Part shown: one piece after another, positions 22,698 through 32,950 of the stretch
How the letters are laid out: each line of letters begins with the position of its first letter
How positions within the stretch are numbered: position 1 is the stretch's first letter
Source: Turritopsis dohrnii
Taxonomy: Eukaryota; Cnidaria; Hydrozoa; Anthoathecata; Oceaniidae
Reading direction: 5' to 3'
Assembly (NCBI GenBank): GCA_027922465.2
Contig: BQMF02000341.1
Location: forward strand, 434,001-498,000
DNA length: 64,000 nucleotides
Made by a program: the position numbers and the translations under genes
Notes under the pieces: model-generated
The model's database searches: none
Seen by the model: the letters and a program-made list of their open reading frames with translations, nothing else
Told to the model about the DNA's origin: nothing

Positions 22698-25600
22698 CTA
22701 TCTTGTGTATTGGACGGAGCAATTCTTGACCAAATGCGGTATGGAGTTTAACACTTCGAACTTGATTATGTTCATCAGGATATGTGCCATTTTCCACAGA
22801 CATCGTGGAGAATCCTCCTTCATCAGAACAATGTAATCAATTTTGAAATTGGGCTTCTTTCGCTGGGACTTGTTGGGAGTTTGAAGCTTTTGTAAATATT
22901 CATGTCTCCAACGAGACCAGAATTCGTTTAAAATGTGTTGCACTCTGCGCCATCGTCCTTTGCTATAAGTTCCATGATCTTCAAATGCACCAGGTGGAGG
23001 CATCGTTATCTTGGATTTCATCGTAAGAATGTTGTTTGGAGATATAGCGACAAGAATTTCTGAGTCCGAACTGTCTACCGTCAAGGGTCTGGAATTGATG
23101 ATTGCTTCCACTTCAGTAATTAGCGTTCTGAAAGACTCGTTATTAAGACTATGTCCATGTGTCATCATCAGAGAGGAGAGTATGGCACGTGCAGATCTGA
23201 TCTGTCGCTCCCAAATACCACCCATATGGCTGGCAGCTGGTTTGTTAAAGTTCCACGTAATCCAATCACCGCCTTGACTGAGCAATTATTTGGTTATTTT
23301 TTCTTGATCCATTTCTTTGATAGCCTTTCTCAATTCCGTGTTAGCACCCACAAAATTGGTGCCGTTGTCAGATCTCAACTGACCAATAGCGTCACGCCGA
23401 CTGACGAACCTTCTTAGCACCATGATAAAGGAATCAGTTTCAAGTGAATGAGTAACCTCAATATGCACATTACGACTTGCCATGCAAGTGAAAAGCATTC
23501 CATAGCGTTTCAGCTCTTTGCGCCCCTCTTTTATCAAAAACGGGCCAAACATATCGACAGCCGAATATGTGAAGGGCGGACTCTCTTCAAACGATCTTCT
23601 GGCACAGATGCCATTTGTTGCTCCCCTAATTGCCCTCGCAAACGACGACATTTTATGCACTTTAAAATGACATGTCGAACACTTGAATTGGCATTAATAA
23701 CGTGAAAGCCATTTTGACAAAATTTGTGTAATGTTAAACCACGACCTGCGTGTTGAACATTTTGATGACACCATTGAATTATCATCTTAGTAACTGTGTG
23801 GTTCTTCGGTATAATTACGGGATGCTTCAATTCTCTTGGAAGGTTCATCCACCGGCACGAACATAACCATCGTTATCAATGAATGGTTGGAGCTTTGACA
23901 ACAGACTGTTGTTCTTCAAGCGAACGTCCTTTAAGGAATGGGACGAGCTAATTGCGTTGATTTCCGCTTGCACCATTTTCAGAATTGAAACTTCAGCTCT
24001 TTTAATTGTTTCAATGTTGATGATTTTATACTTCCATTTGAGAAGGGTGGCGAAGTTTTTCTTCATTTGGTACCAACCATTAGTTCGTTGAATGAGACGA
24101 TGAAGCAAGTCGAAATGGTTTATAGTTAAATTCATTTTAATCGGCCTCTTTCGTCTCACTTCGGGATCATCATTTTGAGTTTTGATTTCTTCTGATTGAA
24201 CAGGGCGGAAATTGGTTTTCCACAACATCTCAGGTCCAGAGAACCAGCGGTAGTTTTTGACTAAATTCGATGCCTTTTGACCTCTTGAAGCATCGTCTGC
24301 AGGATTTTCTTTAGTCTCAACATAGTGCCAATCTTCACTTTTAAACTGTTAAACTGTTGATTACTTCAATCCGATCGGCGACGTATACATGAAATCTTTT
24401 TGTTTGGTTTCGAATGTAGCCCAAAACAACTTTACTGTCGGTCCAGAAATATTGAGAAGATTCCATATGTAGCTCTTTTTGAATCAACTTCGCTACTTTC
24501 GCTGCGAGAGTTGCAGCGGTTAATTCAAGACGCGGGATTGTAGTGATTTTCTTTGGTGCGACACGTGCTTTGCCAATGATGAAACTGCAATGTACACGAC
24601 CATCCATGTTTACAAGCCTCATATAACTGACTTGACCATATCCAGTGTTACAAGCATCTGAAAAATGGTGAAACGTCACTTCTGAAACATCGTTAAAACC
24701 TGAAGGTTTAAAGCAGCGCTGAGTTCTGATGTTTTCCAATTCAGGTAAAGAAGATCGCCACTTCTGCCATAAAACTTGTTGTTCGTCAGAAACATCATCA
24801 TCCCAGCCCTTGGAATCACAACATATCAATTGTAGAAGCTGTTTGCCGATAAGTGTTACGGGTGCTACGAACCCCAATGGATCATAAAGAGAGCTGATAC
24901 TCGATAAAATCCCCTTCTCGACAGAGGACTATCACGTAGAACAATACAAAATTAGAATGAATCGTTTTCAACACACCACGATACTCCAAGAGCTCTCTCG
25001 ATCGGTAGCGGCTCAATCGTCAAATCAAGATCCCGAATACTTGCTGAACGGTCCGACACCAGTACAGCATCAACGACAGCTCTCGAATTTGACAGAAACT
25101 TGGTCAACTTGAATCCACCAGCCAAACATATTCCCTTCACGTCACTAATGAGCTTGATTGCTATATATTCTTCATCCACTGATTTTAACAAATCGACATA
25201 GAAGTTTCTCAAGAGAGTATCTTGAGCTTCCTCCCCATATCTTTCAATGTTGTTGGTCGCCGTCTTGCGAAGCGCATAGTTCTTGCAGCTGGGTGATGAT
25301 GCTCCTCCAAACAAATGCACACACATTTGGTATTCTTGAATTGGTTTTGCTAAATCACCATCCTCCCACCAAACAAAGCGAAGGTAATTTTGCTGATGTG
25401 TTGACACTTTCACCTGATAAAACATTTTTTCTATGTCCGCGACGATAGCGATATAGCCCTCTCTAAATCTTGTCAAGACACCCATTAGCTGATTTGTCAG
25501 GTCAGGACCTTGATACAACTGGTTGTTAAGGGAGACACCTTGCTTTTGCATACTGCAGTCAAATACTACACAAATTTTGTCCGGTTTACGGGGATGATAA

Positions 25601-26585
25601 ACACCATGATGGGGAAGATACCATAAGTTTCCTTCAACTGGGTCAGGATCTGTGATTTCAATTTTACGAGCATAACCCTTTCAATAATGGCAGTATCTGA
25701 ACTCCAGATATTGCTCATACATTTTCGGATTGCTCTGTAGCTTTCATTTCAGGAAGATTACATGGAAAATGACGATCTGGATCTCATAATGGAAGAGGCA
25801 GTTCCTAATGACCATTCACGAGCTTCGTATTTTCTTCCATTATCTTCATGAATTTTTTGTCTTCTTGCGAAACGTGATCATCGTCCAGATCTTCACCAAA
25901 GTCCACTTTTAACATTCGTTTAATCATATCTGCGATTGAAGTATCTTTCAACTCACTTTGGAAGCTTAGTTGCAAAGGTTTACTAGAGATACGGTTCACA
26001 GTTATTGACTTGCAACCTTCATCTTTACACTTTGAAATTGATGACAAATACATCGGGACCAGTTACACACCATCCAAGAAGACAACGATACGCATAAGGA
26101 CCGCTTCGTTGAGATGCAAGAATCACCAATGGTTGCAAAACCTTTGGGCAGTTTCCACCAATTAAAATGCCAACATCAACAATATCATCCTCCGGTAAAT
26201 AGGATTTGATGCGATCAAGATAAGATCACTTTCGAATTTTGGACGGTGTTGGTATTTCTTCAACATCAACGGACAATGACCTTCAACTGTATGTTCTAGG
26301 TAACTTGACAACCTTCGAATCAAAAACTGACGATGTGTCTCTAAGATCAGTAACTGAAGAACAGTGCTCTGATTCTTCACCAGTCATCATTTCAATGGTA
26401 ATCTTAGCAGGTGTAGTTGGCACATTTAACATCTGAAGAATATCATCACGGATGAAGGTCCCCTGACTTCCATTGTCAAGTAAGGCGTTGATGAATACTT
26501 CTTTAAACGATTTTGGATGCATGATCTTTACCGGTACGACTGATAAACTGATAACTTCGACGTTTAACTTCGTACAGCCATTCAC
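22698..26585 (-). pseudogene. BEL/Pao pol remnant (PR-RT-RH-IN)
   Basis: Minus-strand pieces in order: protease with ALLDNGSQGTFIRDD (26283-26585); reverse transcriptase with [21 protein letters not shown] and [12 protein letters not shown] (24952-25551); RNase H-side block with FHHFSDACNTGYG, IPRLELTAATLAA and YFWTDSKVVLGYIRN (24341-24877); a linker (23845-24228); integrase zinc region with HQNVQHAGRG and CIKCRRLRG (23534-23848); integrase core with VDMFGPFLI, LRSDNGTNFVGAN and GGIWERQIRSAR (22698-23660). These supply the DDE triad. The catalytic YVDD of the reverse transcriptase reads YVD followed by LLKSV at about 25189-25200, so one Asp codon is missing. With at least five frame breaks the gene is dead. 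Confidence 0.85.
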
Positions 26586-26814
26586 AATGTTTTTCTTATC
26601 AGCTTATTGTTTCTGAATAGATTCCTTTCTCGCCAATCCATGTAAAGCGGTTGCATGCTGTTCTTTGCAGATTCAACAAACTTTTTTGTTCTTGCATGTC
26701 TTTGCACTGTGAACAGGTGACGTTTTTTCATAGCAACAAAAGTATAGTCTATTCTTGAAGAGGAAATTCTTTCTTTCAGCAGCATTTAATTCGAAATAGC
26801 ATTGGCAATTGTTC

Positions 26815-26977
26815 TGTCTGAAATTCACAGAGTAAAGCAATCAGAAATGAATACACGTGTTTACGTTCTATATCGCCATATTGAATCTAATCCAGACCAC
26901 GACCTGAAGTCCCCCAGAAGCAAATGAGACGCGTGTCTAATTGGCTTCTGTGTGGAGCGAAGACAACATTGACGAAG
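26815..26977 (-). repeat. Gypsy 3' LTR
   Basis: The plus strand begins TGTCTGAAATTCACAG and ends GACAACATTGACGAAG; the match to the right copy is near-perfect. It may extend to 26987 (complement TGTCATATC), next to the polypurine tract. Confidence 0.9.
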
Positions 26978-27058
26978 AGATATGACATCTCTCCCCAATT
27001 TAACAAAGTTCGAAAGTTCGATTAGCAAAACACAAATGTTTTTAACAACACAATAGGT

Positions 27059-30000
27059 TCAGTCTGTCATCTCAAAATCTGCGAAACGACTGGGGATTCT
27101 ACGATCACGTTTCGCTCTACTATCAGGTACGAATTGCTCATCTTCTTGAAGCATTTGCTCATCTTCATTATACGGTACAGTCGCATCCAATGATGCGCCA
27201 CCAACGGCGGTACTGTCGGTATCACTGGGCGATGTAATTTCCCCAACAACGGTATTATCTGAATCACTTGATTGGTTGGACGATGTGGTGTTCTCGTCAA
27301 TATTGACCTTTCTTTCGGATGGTAGGTCAAAGTCATCATCTGAACTCTCCTCGTTTGTCGATGCCAAATTACGTTTGGGAGCATCAACGCCTCGTATATG
27401 TGGTGATCGTTTCCGCGAGACATAAAGTTTAACATGATGAGATGTTCGCATTATTTCCTTTGCCCCGTCGGAAAGGAATATGGCATTACCGCTATCACCT
27501 TTTCGGATGTTATGAGGGACAGCTTTACGACGACTGTTGGCATACCTCTCGTCTTTTCTCTTCTGCTCCTGATCTCTCTCTTTTATGGCTGGTTTCAATA
27601 TTCGTTTACTGGAATTTTTTACCCGTAGCTTATCGATTATTGGGCGTCCGAACATTAACTCAGCGTGAGCAACACCAGTCGTAGCATGTGGTGTTGAGCG
27701 ATATGACAGCAAATAATTCTCAAGAGCAATACGCCAATTTTGGTTTTCAGCAATAGGGGCTTGTATTGTCTTTTTCAAATTTAGATTAAACCGCTCGACC
27801 TCACCATTTGCTTCCGGATGATAGGGTGTAACTTTGCGGTGTTTAACGCCGAATTTGTCCATTAACGCTTTAAAATTGGTATTGTCCCTGAATTGCGGTC
27901 CATTGTCCGTCACCATTGTCTCTGGTGCACCATAGCGACAGAACAATTTTCGATATTTGTCAACAATGTTTGCAGCTGTAATTTTACGAATTATCTCCAC
28001 TTCTGGAAAACTGCTATAATAGTCGATGCAAACGAGTAAATGTTCCCCTGTTGGGAAAGGTTTGCATAAATCACAACCCAGCATTAACCATGCTGATTCT
28101 GGTATGTCTGTCATGAGAAGAGGTGTGTTGGGTTGAGTACCTGCTGTCACCTGACGTCCATGGCAGGATTGTACGAAATTATCGACCGATTTACCCATTC
28201 CAGGCCACCAAACTTTCTGTCGTAGTCGTTGTTTTGTACGAACGTTTCCTTGGTGACCTTCATGAGCGATGTTGATGATCTCTTGCTGGACGGAAGCTGG
28301 TATGACTATCTTATCTGCAAACATGAGAATATCATTTGCTATGCATAACTGGTGCCTGGAAGGATAGTATTCTTTCGGCAGGCTTGATTCTGGAAGATTC
28401 CCCTCTGTGAGATAGGCTTTCAGAATGCGAATTACAGGATCTGCAGACTGTTCCTTTTGAATTTTCTTTTCTGAGGGGGCAATTGGAAGTTGGTAATTCT
28501 GGACGAAACGGACAAAATCTTCGGCCATGTTGCGAGGTGCTGGGTCTTCTTGTAGTGGATTGGATCTGGACAAATAATCCGCGCCATTTGAATTGCCTGG
28601 ATGATATTCGACAACGAAGGAGTAGGGCATGAGGCGCATCACCCAACGTTCTATGCGTGGAGGAAGTTGTTTACTACATGGTGAGAACATTGTCACTAGC
28701 GGCTTGTGATCTGTTTTGACAACGAATTTCATCCCGTAGAGGTGCATGCGAAAACGCTCTATGCCAAACAGGATTGCCAAGCTCTCCCGCTCAATCTGGC
28801 TGTACCTTTTCTCGAATGCTTGAAGAGAACGACTGGCATAGCTTATCGGCCTGAGCGACCCATCCGACTGTTCTTGCATGAGTACTGCCCCCAATCCAAG
28901 TGGTGATGCATCGGTGAAGATCTCGGTATAGCCATCAGGGCAAAAATATGCAAGAGTTTCACTCGAGAGAAGCAGTGATTTAGGAGTATTGAATGCTTCT
29001 TGTTGGGGTTTTCCCCAGTTCCACTTGGTGTCCTTGCTGAGGAGTTGACAGAAAGGCTCGTTGGTAGTAGAAAAGTTTGGCAGGAACTTGGAGCAGTATG
29101 TTACCATACCAAGAAATGACTGGAGTTCCTTTACATTTGATGGTTCCTTGAGATTAGTTATCGCTTTCACTTTTCTTTCATCTGGGGCGATACCATCTTT
29201 TGACAATTTGTGACCCATATAAATCAGCTCTGATTTCAGAAACTCACATTTTGATCGGTTAACTGTGAGATTCTTCTCCCGCAGTCGCTGCAGAACGGTA
29301 CGGGTCCGATCTAGTAACTCGTCTCGGGTTTTTCCACCAATGATGATATCGTCTGAAATATTACGTACTCCTGGTATTCCAACTAAAGCGAGTTCAACTT
29401 CCTTTTGGTATGCTTCAGAGGCCGATGAGAAGCTGAAGAATAATCTAGTGTAGCGAAAGATGCCACGATGTGTAGCAAATGCAGTGCGGTCTCTACTGCT
29501 TTGATCAAGTGTTATTTGGTGATATCCTTTATTTAAATCTAGTTTAGTAAATTCAGCACATCCCTTAAACTCATGTAACACTTCCTCTAAAGTTGGTATC
29601 TGATACGGCTCTCTAATGACGGCTGTGTTGGCGGCTCTCATATCAACACACACGCGTATTCCACCACTAGGCTTAGGAACGATTACTAACGGATTTACCC
29701 ATGATGTTGGGTTCTCGACTGGCTCAATAACTTTCAGTTCTAAGAGTTTGTCTAGTTCCTTGTCGACTTGTTTTTGCATCAGTATAGGAAGTCTCCGAGC
29801 CTTCTGTGCTATTGGGACGACATCTGGATCAGTTTTTATCTTAAGACTTACATCTTTGAGTTGTCCTAGGCCTTCGAAACGATCGGCATATTCATAAAGG
29901 ATTTTTGTAAGACGTTCATCTTCGGTGGTGGCTAACTTGTGAACGCTATCAGATCTGCTGGGACCAGTCCTGAGGAGGTTTAAAGCACATGATGTTTCTT

Positions 30001-31183
30001 CACAAAGGATGGTTACGGTGGAGAAAGGTACGACAACGAACCTTGCGTGAACGGACTTTTCATCTGCACTAATGATTGTCCAGAAACATCCGTCATGCTT
30101 AAGCGGAACAGACGATCCAAACGTATAAATTCTTTTGTAATATGGGAGCAGCTGTGTGTTAATTTTCAACTGCTGTAAAGTGTCCTTACTAATAATATTG
30201 ACACTACTTCTACTGTCAAGCATCAGATTACTACAGTGTTCGTCAATCTTGACTGGATACAGTTTATTTCGTGAATAATTGTTATCAATAGCTAAAACAA
30301 AATCATCGTCTGAGGAGGAACTTTCAACTACGTACTGGACCGTTTCTTTTCTCAATCGACAAACATTGCTGAAATGGCCTGGTTTACCGCATTGGTTGCA
30401 AGATTTCCCTCTCTTTGCAATGCATTTATCTGCATAGTGTCCCTTTTTGCCACACCGGAAGCACAATATATTTGAAGAAGGGGATTCACTAACCGGTTTC
30501 GAATAACCACTGTGAGAGATGGTGGGTTTAGATGAGATGCCACTTTTCTGGAATTTCGTACGTCTAAAATTCCTGGAGATCACGTTGATTTTATCCTGGT
30601 CAGATGTGTTGTCATTCGCTTCAATGTTTCTATCTTTGTATTGTGCTACCTGATGATCTGCAGCTTCCATTATAGTCGCCACTTCACACAGTTTTGCGAG
30701 GGTTAAATCATGCTCCTTCAGGAGTCCTTTTCTCAACTTTCTGGTGATACACTTCTCAACAACCTGGTCAACAATCTCGTCGTCAACGTCACCAAATTCA
30801 CAGGTTTTCGCAAGTGATCCTAATCGGGTGAAATGCTGTGATACCGATTCGGTTTCTTTCTGCATGCATGTTCGAAAAACGTGACGTTCGTATCGTTTGT
30901 TCTTCTTTGGTAGGAAGAACGCATCTAAGGCTTTGCATGCCTTCACATAATCATTGTCGTTATCGGCAGCGGCAGGTACTGGCCACGTATCAAAGATTTC
31001 TCGTAAATCCTCTCCTCCGCAGTGTAAAATTAAAGCCCTCTTTTGTGCTGCATTTGTAATGCCCGCAGCTACAAGGTATAAATCGAATCCCTGCCTCCAT
31101 TTTTTCCAGCGTGTCCCAAGGCTAGTCCTATCGCCATGCGTATCGAACACAGGAGGGCAAGCAATATCCACTGATCTGGCCAT
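27059..31183 (-). CDS. Gypsy gag-pol polyprotein, full-length open frame
   Basis: From ATG at 31183 (MARSVDIACPP) about 1,374 codons run without a stop. Order: retrotransposon gag (RWKKWRQGFDLYL, LILHCGG), two CCHC knuckles (CFRCGKKGHYADKC and CNQCGKPGHFSNVC), protease, reverse transcriptase (FTKLDLNKGYHQ, NISDDIIIGG), RNase H (FTDASPLGLGAVL, KTDHKPL), integrase zinc region (HEGHQGN), core (LGCDL, VTDNGPQF, ANGEVERFN) and an acidic tail. Three normally conserved residues differ. The protease reads LMLDSRSS instead of D-S-G-S or D-S-G-A. The integrase zinc motif reads SCHGRQ where SCHGCQ is expected. The reverse transcriptase box is SDD, which is common in this Gypsy branch and not a defect. 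Length is normal for a fused gag-pol. The copy is open but probably not autonomous. Confidence 0.92.
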   Translation of the reverse strand: MARSVDIACPPVFDTHGDRTSLGTRWKKWRQGFDLYLVAAGITNAAQKRALILHCGGEDLREIFDTWPVPAAADNDNDYVKACKALDAFFLPKKNKRYERHVFRTCMQKETESVSQHFTRLGSLAKTCEFGDVDDEIVDQVVEKCITRKLRKGLLKEHDLTLAKLCEVATIMEAADHQVAQYKDRNIEANDNTSDQDKINVISRNFRRTKFQKSGISSKPTISHSGYSKPVSESPSSNILCFRCGKKGHYADKCIAKRGKSCNQCGKPGHFSNVCRLRKETVQYVVESSSSDDDFVLAIDNNYSRNKLYPVKIDEHCSNLMLDSRSSVNIISKDTLQQLKINTQLLPYYKRIYTFGSSVPLKHDGCFWTIISADEKSVHARFVVVPFSTVTILCEETSCALNLLRTGPSRSDSVHKLATTEDERLTKILYEYADRFEGLGQLKDVSLKIKTDPDVVPIAQKARRLPILMQKQVDKELDKLLELKVIEPVENPTSWVNPLVIVPKPSGGIRVCVDMRAANTAVIREPYQIPTLEEVLHEFKGCAEFTKLDLNKGYHQITLDQSSRDRTAFATHRGIFRYTRLFFSFSSASEAYQKEVELALVGIPGVRNISDDIIIGGKTRDELLDRTRTVLQRLREKNLTVNRSKCEFLKSELIYMGHKLSKDGIAPDERKVKAITNLKEPSNVKELQSFLGMVTYCSKFLPNFSTTNEPFCQLLSKDTKWNWGKPQQEAFNTPKSLLLSSETLAYFCPDGYTEIFTDASPLGLGAVLMQEQSDGSLRPISYASRSLQAFEKRYSQIERESLAILFGIERFRMHLYGMKFVVKTDHKPLVTMFSPCSKQLPPRIERWVMRLMPYSFVVEYHPGNSNGADYLSRSNPLQEDPAPRNMAEDFVRFVQNYQLPIAPSEKKIQKEQSADPVIRILKAYLTEGNLPESSLPKEYYPSRHQLCIANDILMFADKIVIPASVQQEIINIAHEGHQGNVRTKQRLRQKVWWPGMGKSVDNFVQSCHGRQVTAGTQPNTPLLMTDIPESAWLMLGCDLCKPFPTGEHLLVCIDYYSSFPEVEIIRKITAANIVDKYRKLFCRYGAPETMVTDNGPQFRDNTNFKALMDKFGVKHRKVTPYHPEANGEVERFNLNLKKTIQAPIAENQNWRIALENYLLSYRSTPHATTGVAHAELMFGRPIIDKLRVKNSSKRILKPAIKERDQEQKRKDERYANSRRKAVPHNIRKGDSGNAIFLSDGAKEIMRTSHHVKLYVSRKRSPHIRGVDAPKRNLASTNEESSDDDFDLPSERKVNIDENTTSSNQSSDSDNTVVGEITSPSDTDSTAVGGASLDATVPYNEDEQMLQEDEQFVPDSRAKRDRRIPSRFADFEMTD

Positions 31184-31314
31184 TTTCAGGAGAGTGTAGC
31201 ACTGAACGTAACGAAGTATCAATAATGCAACACGCGACGATGTTTCGAAGAATTAGTGATTGATAAAATGAAAACTGTTCTACGTAATAAATTCCTTTCG
31301 CACCGCCAATGTTA

Positions 31315-31477
31315 TGTCTGAAATTCACAGAGTAAAGCAATCGGAAATGAATACACATGTTTACGTTCTATATCGCCATATTGAATCTAATCCAGACCAT
31401 GACCTGAAGTCCCCCAGAAGCAAATGAGACGCGTGTGTAATTGGCTTCCGTGCGGAGCGAAGACAACATTGACGAAG
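31315..31477 (-). repeat. Gypsy 5' LTR
   Basis: This is the same 163-bp sequence as the left copy, with about six substitutions. It lacks the roughly 10 bp that adjoin the polypurine tract in the left copy, so its outer edge may have been trimmed. Confidence 0.9.
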
Positions 31478-31529
31478 TTAAATTCATCCAATCCAGACTC
31501 TATCCCGGTTCTCTTTCAGTTATTGTAGT

Positions 31530-31838
31530 ACTAGTATACCGGGTAAAACCATTTTACCGAACTTAACTTCGAAAAGGATGGGTCAAAATCGCCTTTCGCG
31601 TGAACAATCCCCGTGATGGAAATTTCAATTTAGGAATTGGAAACGGAAAATGTAACCACGTTGTAGAGCTCGAAAAACTGATCAAAAAAATGTATGGGAT
31701 CGTTTCGCTACGACCAACCGTTGCAGAGATATCATCGGTCAAAGATTGTGATGACGTCATATCCGCAGTACCAAATAAAATTTAGGACCAAATGTTGCGT
31801 CACTCCATCACCCGTGTCACCGACCCTAAAAAACGACT
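31530..31838 (+). repeat. R1 repeat copy inside the BEL gag
   Basis: It starts at ACTAGTATACCGGGTAAA and shares long blocks with the 45.6-kb and 19-kb copies: AACTTCGAAAAGGATGGG, GTTGTAGAGCTCGAAAAACT, CGACCAACCGTTGCAGAG and TGATGACGTCATATCCGC. It ends near CACCGACCCTAAAAAACG, after which BEL gag resumes. The copy is shorter than the one at 45.6 kb and lacks the AT-rich 3' segment. Confidence 0.8.
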
Positions 31839-32899
31839 CGACAACTTCTTTAAATGTGGCCATATTATACCGGTAATCTGTCACTTTACCTGTGAACGCA
31901 CCTATATCTACTTCTGGTGCTTGCATGCACCTTAACAGTTTCATAAGATCATCATTATTGGTTGAATTCAACTGGCCTTGGCACTAGCGCTGAACAAAAT
32001 CTGCTGGTTCATCAAAGGATGTCTGCAGGTGTTTCAACGCATAGTCACCAACAAATTTCTTTTTCAGCTCGTTTTCAATTTGTTCGTCTGCTTGAAGGTG
32101 AAGTGGAAAGTCAAATTTCATCTCAGTTGACTGATCTTCCTCACCAAGTACTTTAAGCTTAGCATTCTGCTTCTCGATCTGCAGTTGAAGCTCGAATGAT
32201 CTTTGTTGCCGTTCAAACAGATTTCTTGATTCCATATGACTTGCTTCAACTTTTAATTCAGCTAGTCTTGCCTTCTCTAAAGCTATTTCACTCTTGATGC
32301 TACATCGGGACGATTTAGATGATCTTTCTGATTTCGCATAGTTTGAAATTCTGCTGTGCTTGGATTGTACGGATTTATTATCATCATATTGCATTCGGGC
32401 TGATTCAGTAGACAACTTTAAGCTTTCAAACTTCGTATCGATGAAACTTGTACTGTATACATCTTCTTCTTTCAACGCTAATGCTTTGCATTCTGCATTA
32501 TTCTTCAAATATTCTTTATATAACTGTTCAGCTTCGGCAAAATTCTTCTTCACGTCAACAACCTCGCCTCTAGTTGTCCATAAATCAATAACTTCCTGGA
32601 GTGGTAACAATCTCGCTTCTATCGTTCTCCTTTCTTTTTGACAACACTCCAATCGAAATAATCTGCCTTTCTCAGTAGGGGTTCTCTGACGTAAGATAAG
32701 CATGAAACCTTTCTAACAATTTTTCTGTTCTTACATCCAATTGTGTCATAGCTGATATAGGATCTTCCAATTCATAGGGTGAATCATCACCAGCATTGTT
32801 TGTACTAGCTTCACCATCAGAACCCTCTAATGGTTCATCCACAGACATTTGAGCTTCATAAGCAGTGGTAATAACATCAACTTTCAGCTTGTCATTCAA
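31839..32899 (-). pseudogene. BEL/Pao gag N-terminal region, frameshifted
   Basis: Minus-strand frames 32672-32899 (acidic, EDPISAMTQLDVRTEKLLERF), 31984-32703 (about 239 codons) and about 31839-31971 (LLRCMQAPEVDIGAFTG, YNMATFKEVVES) together match the start of BEL/Pao gag, including the DUF1759-type block. The middle part is a long basic coiled-coil-like region (LEKARLAELKVEASHMESRN, LQLQIEKQNAKLKVLGEED). The frames overlap or abut with one-base shifts. The last frame runs into the R1 repeat at 31838, so the rest of gag is lost or lies beyond the Gypsy insertion. Confidence 0.75.
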
Positions 32900-32950
32900 C
32901 TGCGTTAAACCTCCTTTGTCAGAGACACGCTTTCCTCCGATAACCGGTGG

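Larger units (their letters stand above)
26815..31477 (-). mobile_element. Gypsy (Ty3) LTR retrotransposon, nearly intact
   Basis: Two 163-bp repeats (26815-26977 and 31315-31477) bracket one long gag-pol frame. Just inside the right (5') LTR, on the minus strand, TGGCGGTGCGAAAGG is a plausible tRNA primer-binding site, four bases from the LTR. Just inside the left (3') LTR, TTGGGGAGAGA is a polypurine tract. By my reading the LTR copies differ at about six positions, so insertion is recent compared with the BEL host. The element sits in the BEL element between gag and protease. I do not see a clean target duplication. The tract suggests that the LTR should begin TGTCATATC, which only the left copy has. 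Confidence 0.9.
22200..32950 (-). mobile_element. BEL/Pao LTR retrotransposon, decayed and invaded
   Basis: Gag (31.85-32.9 kb), protease (about 26.3-26.6 kb), reverse transcriptase, RNase H and integrase (26.2-22.7 kb) are in the normal order on the minus strand. The body is interrupted by a Gypsy element (26815-31477) and an R1 repeat (about 31530-31838). Left of pol, GGTGTCAGAAGTTCGAATCT (complement of about 22569-22594) looks like a tRNA-primed binding site, and a TATATA-containing segment lies near 22217. I could not match two LTRs, so the outer borders are approximate. Many frameshifts and stops make it inactive. Confidence 0.82.
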
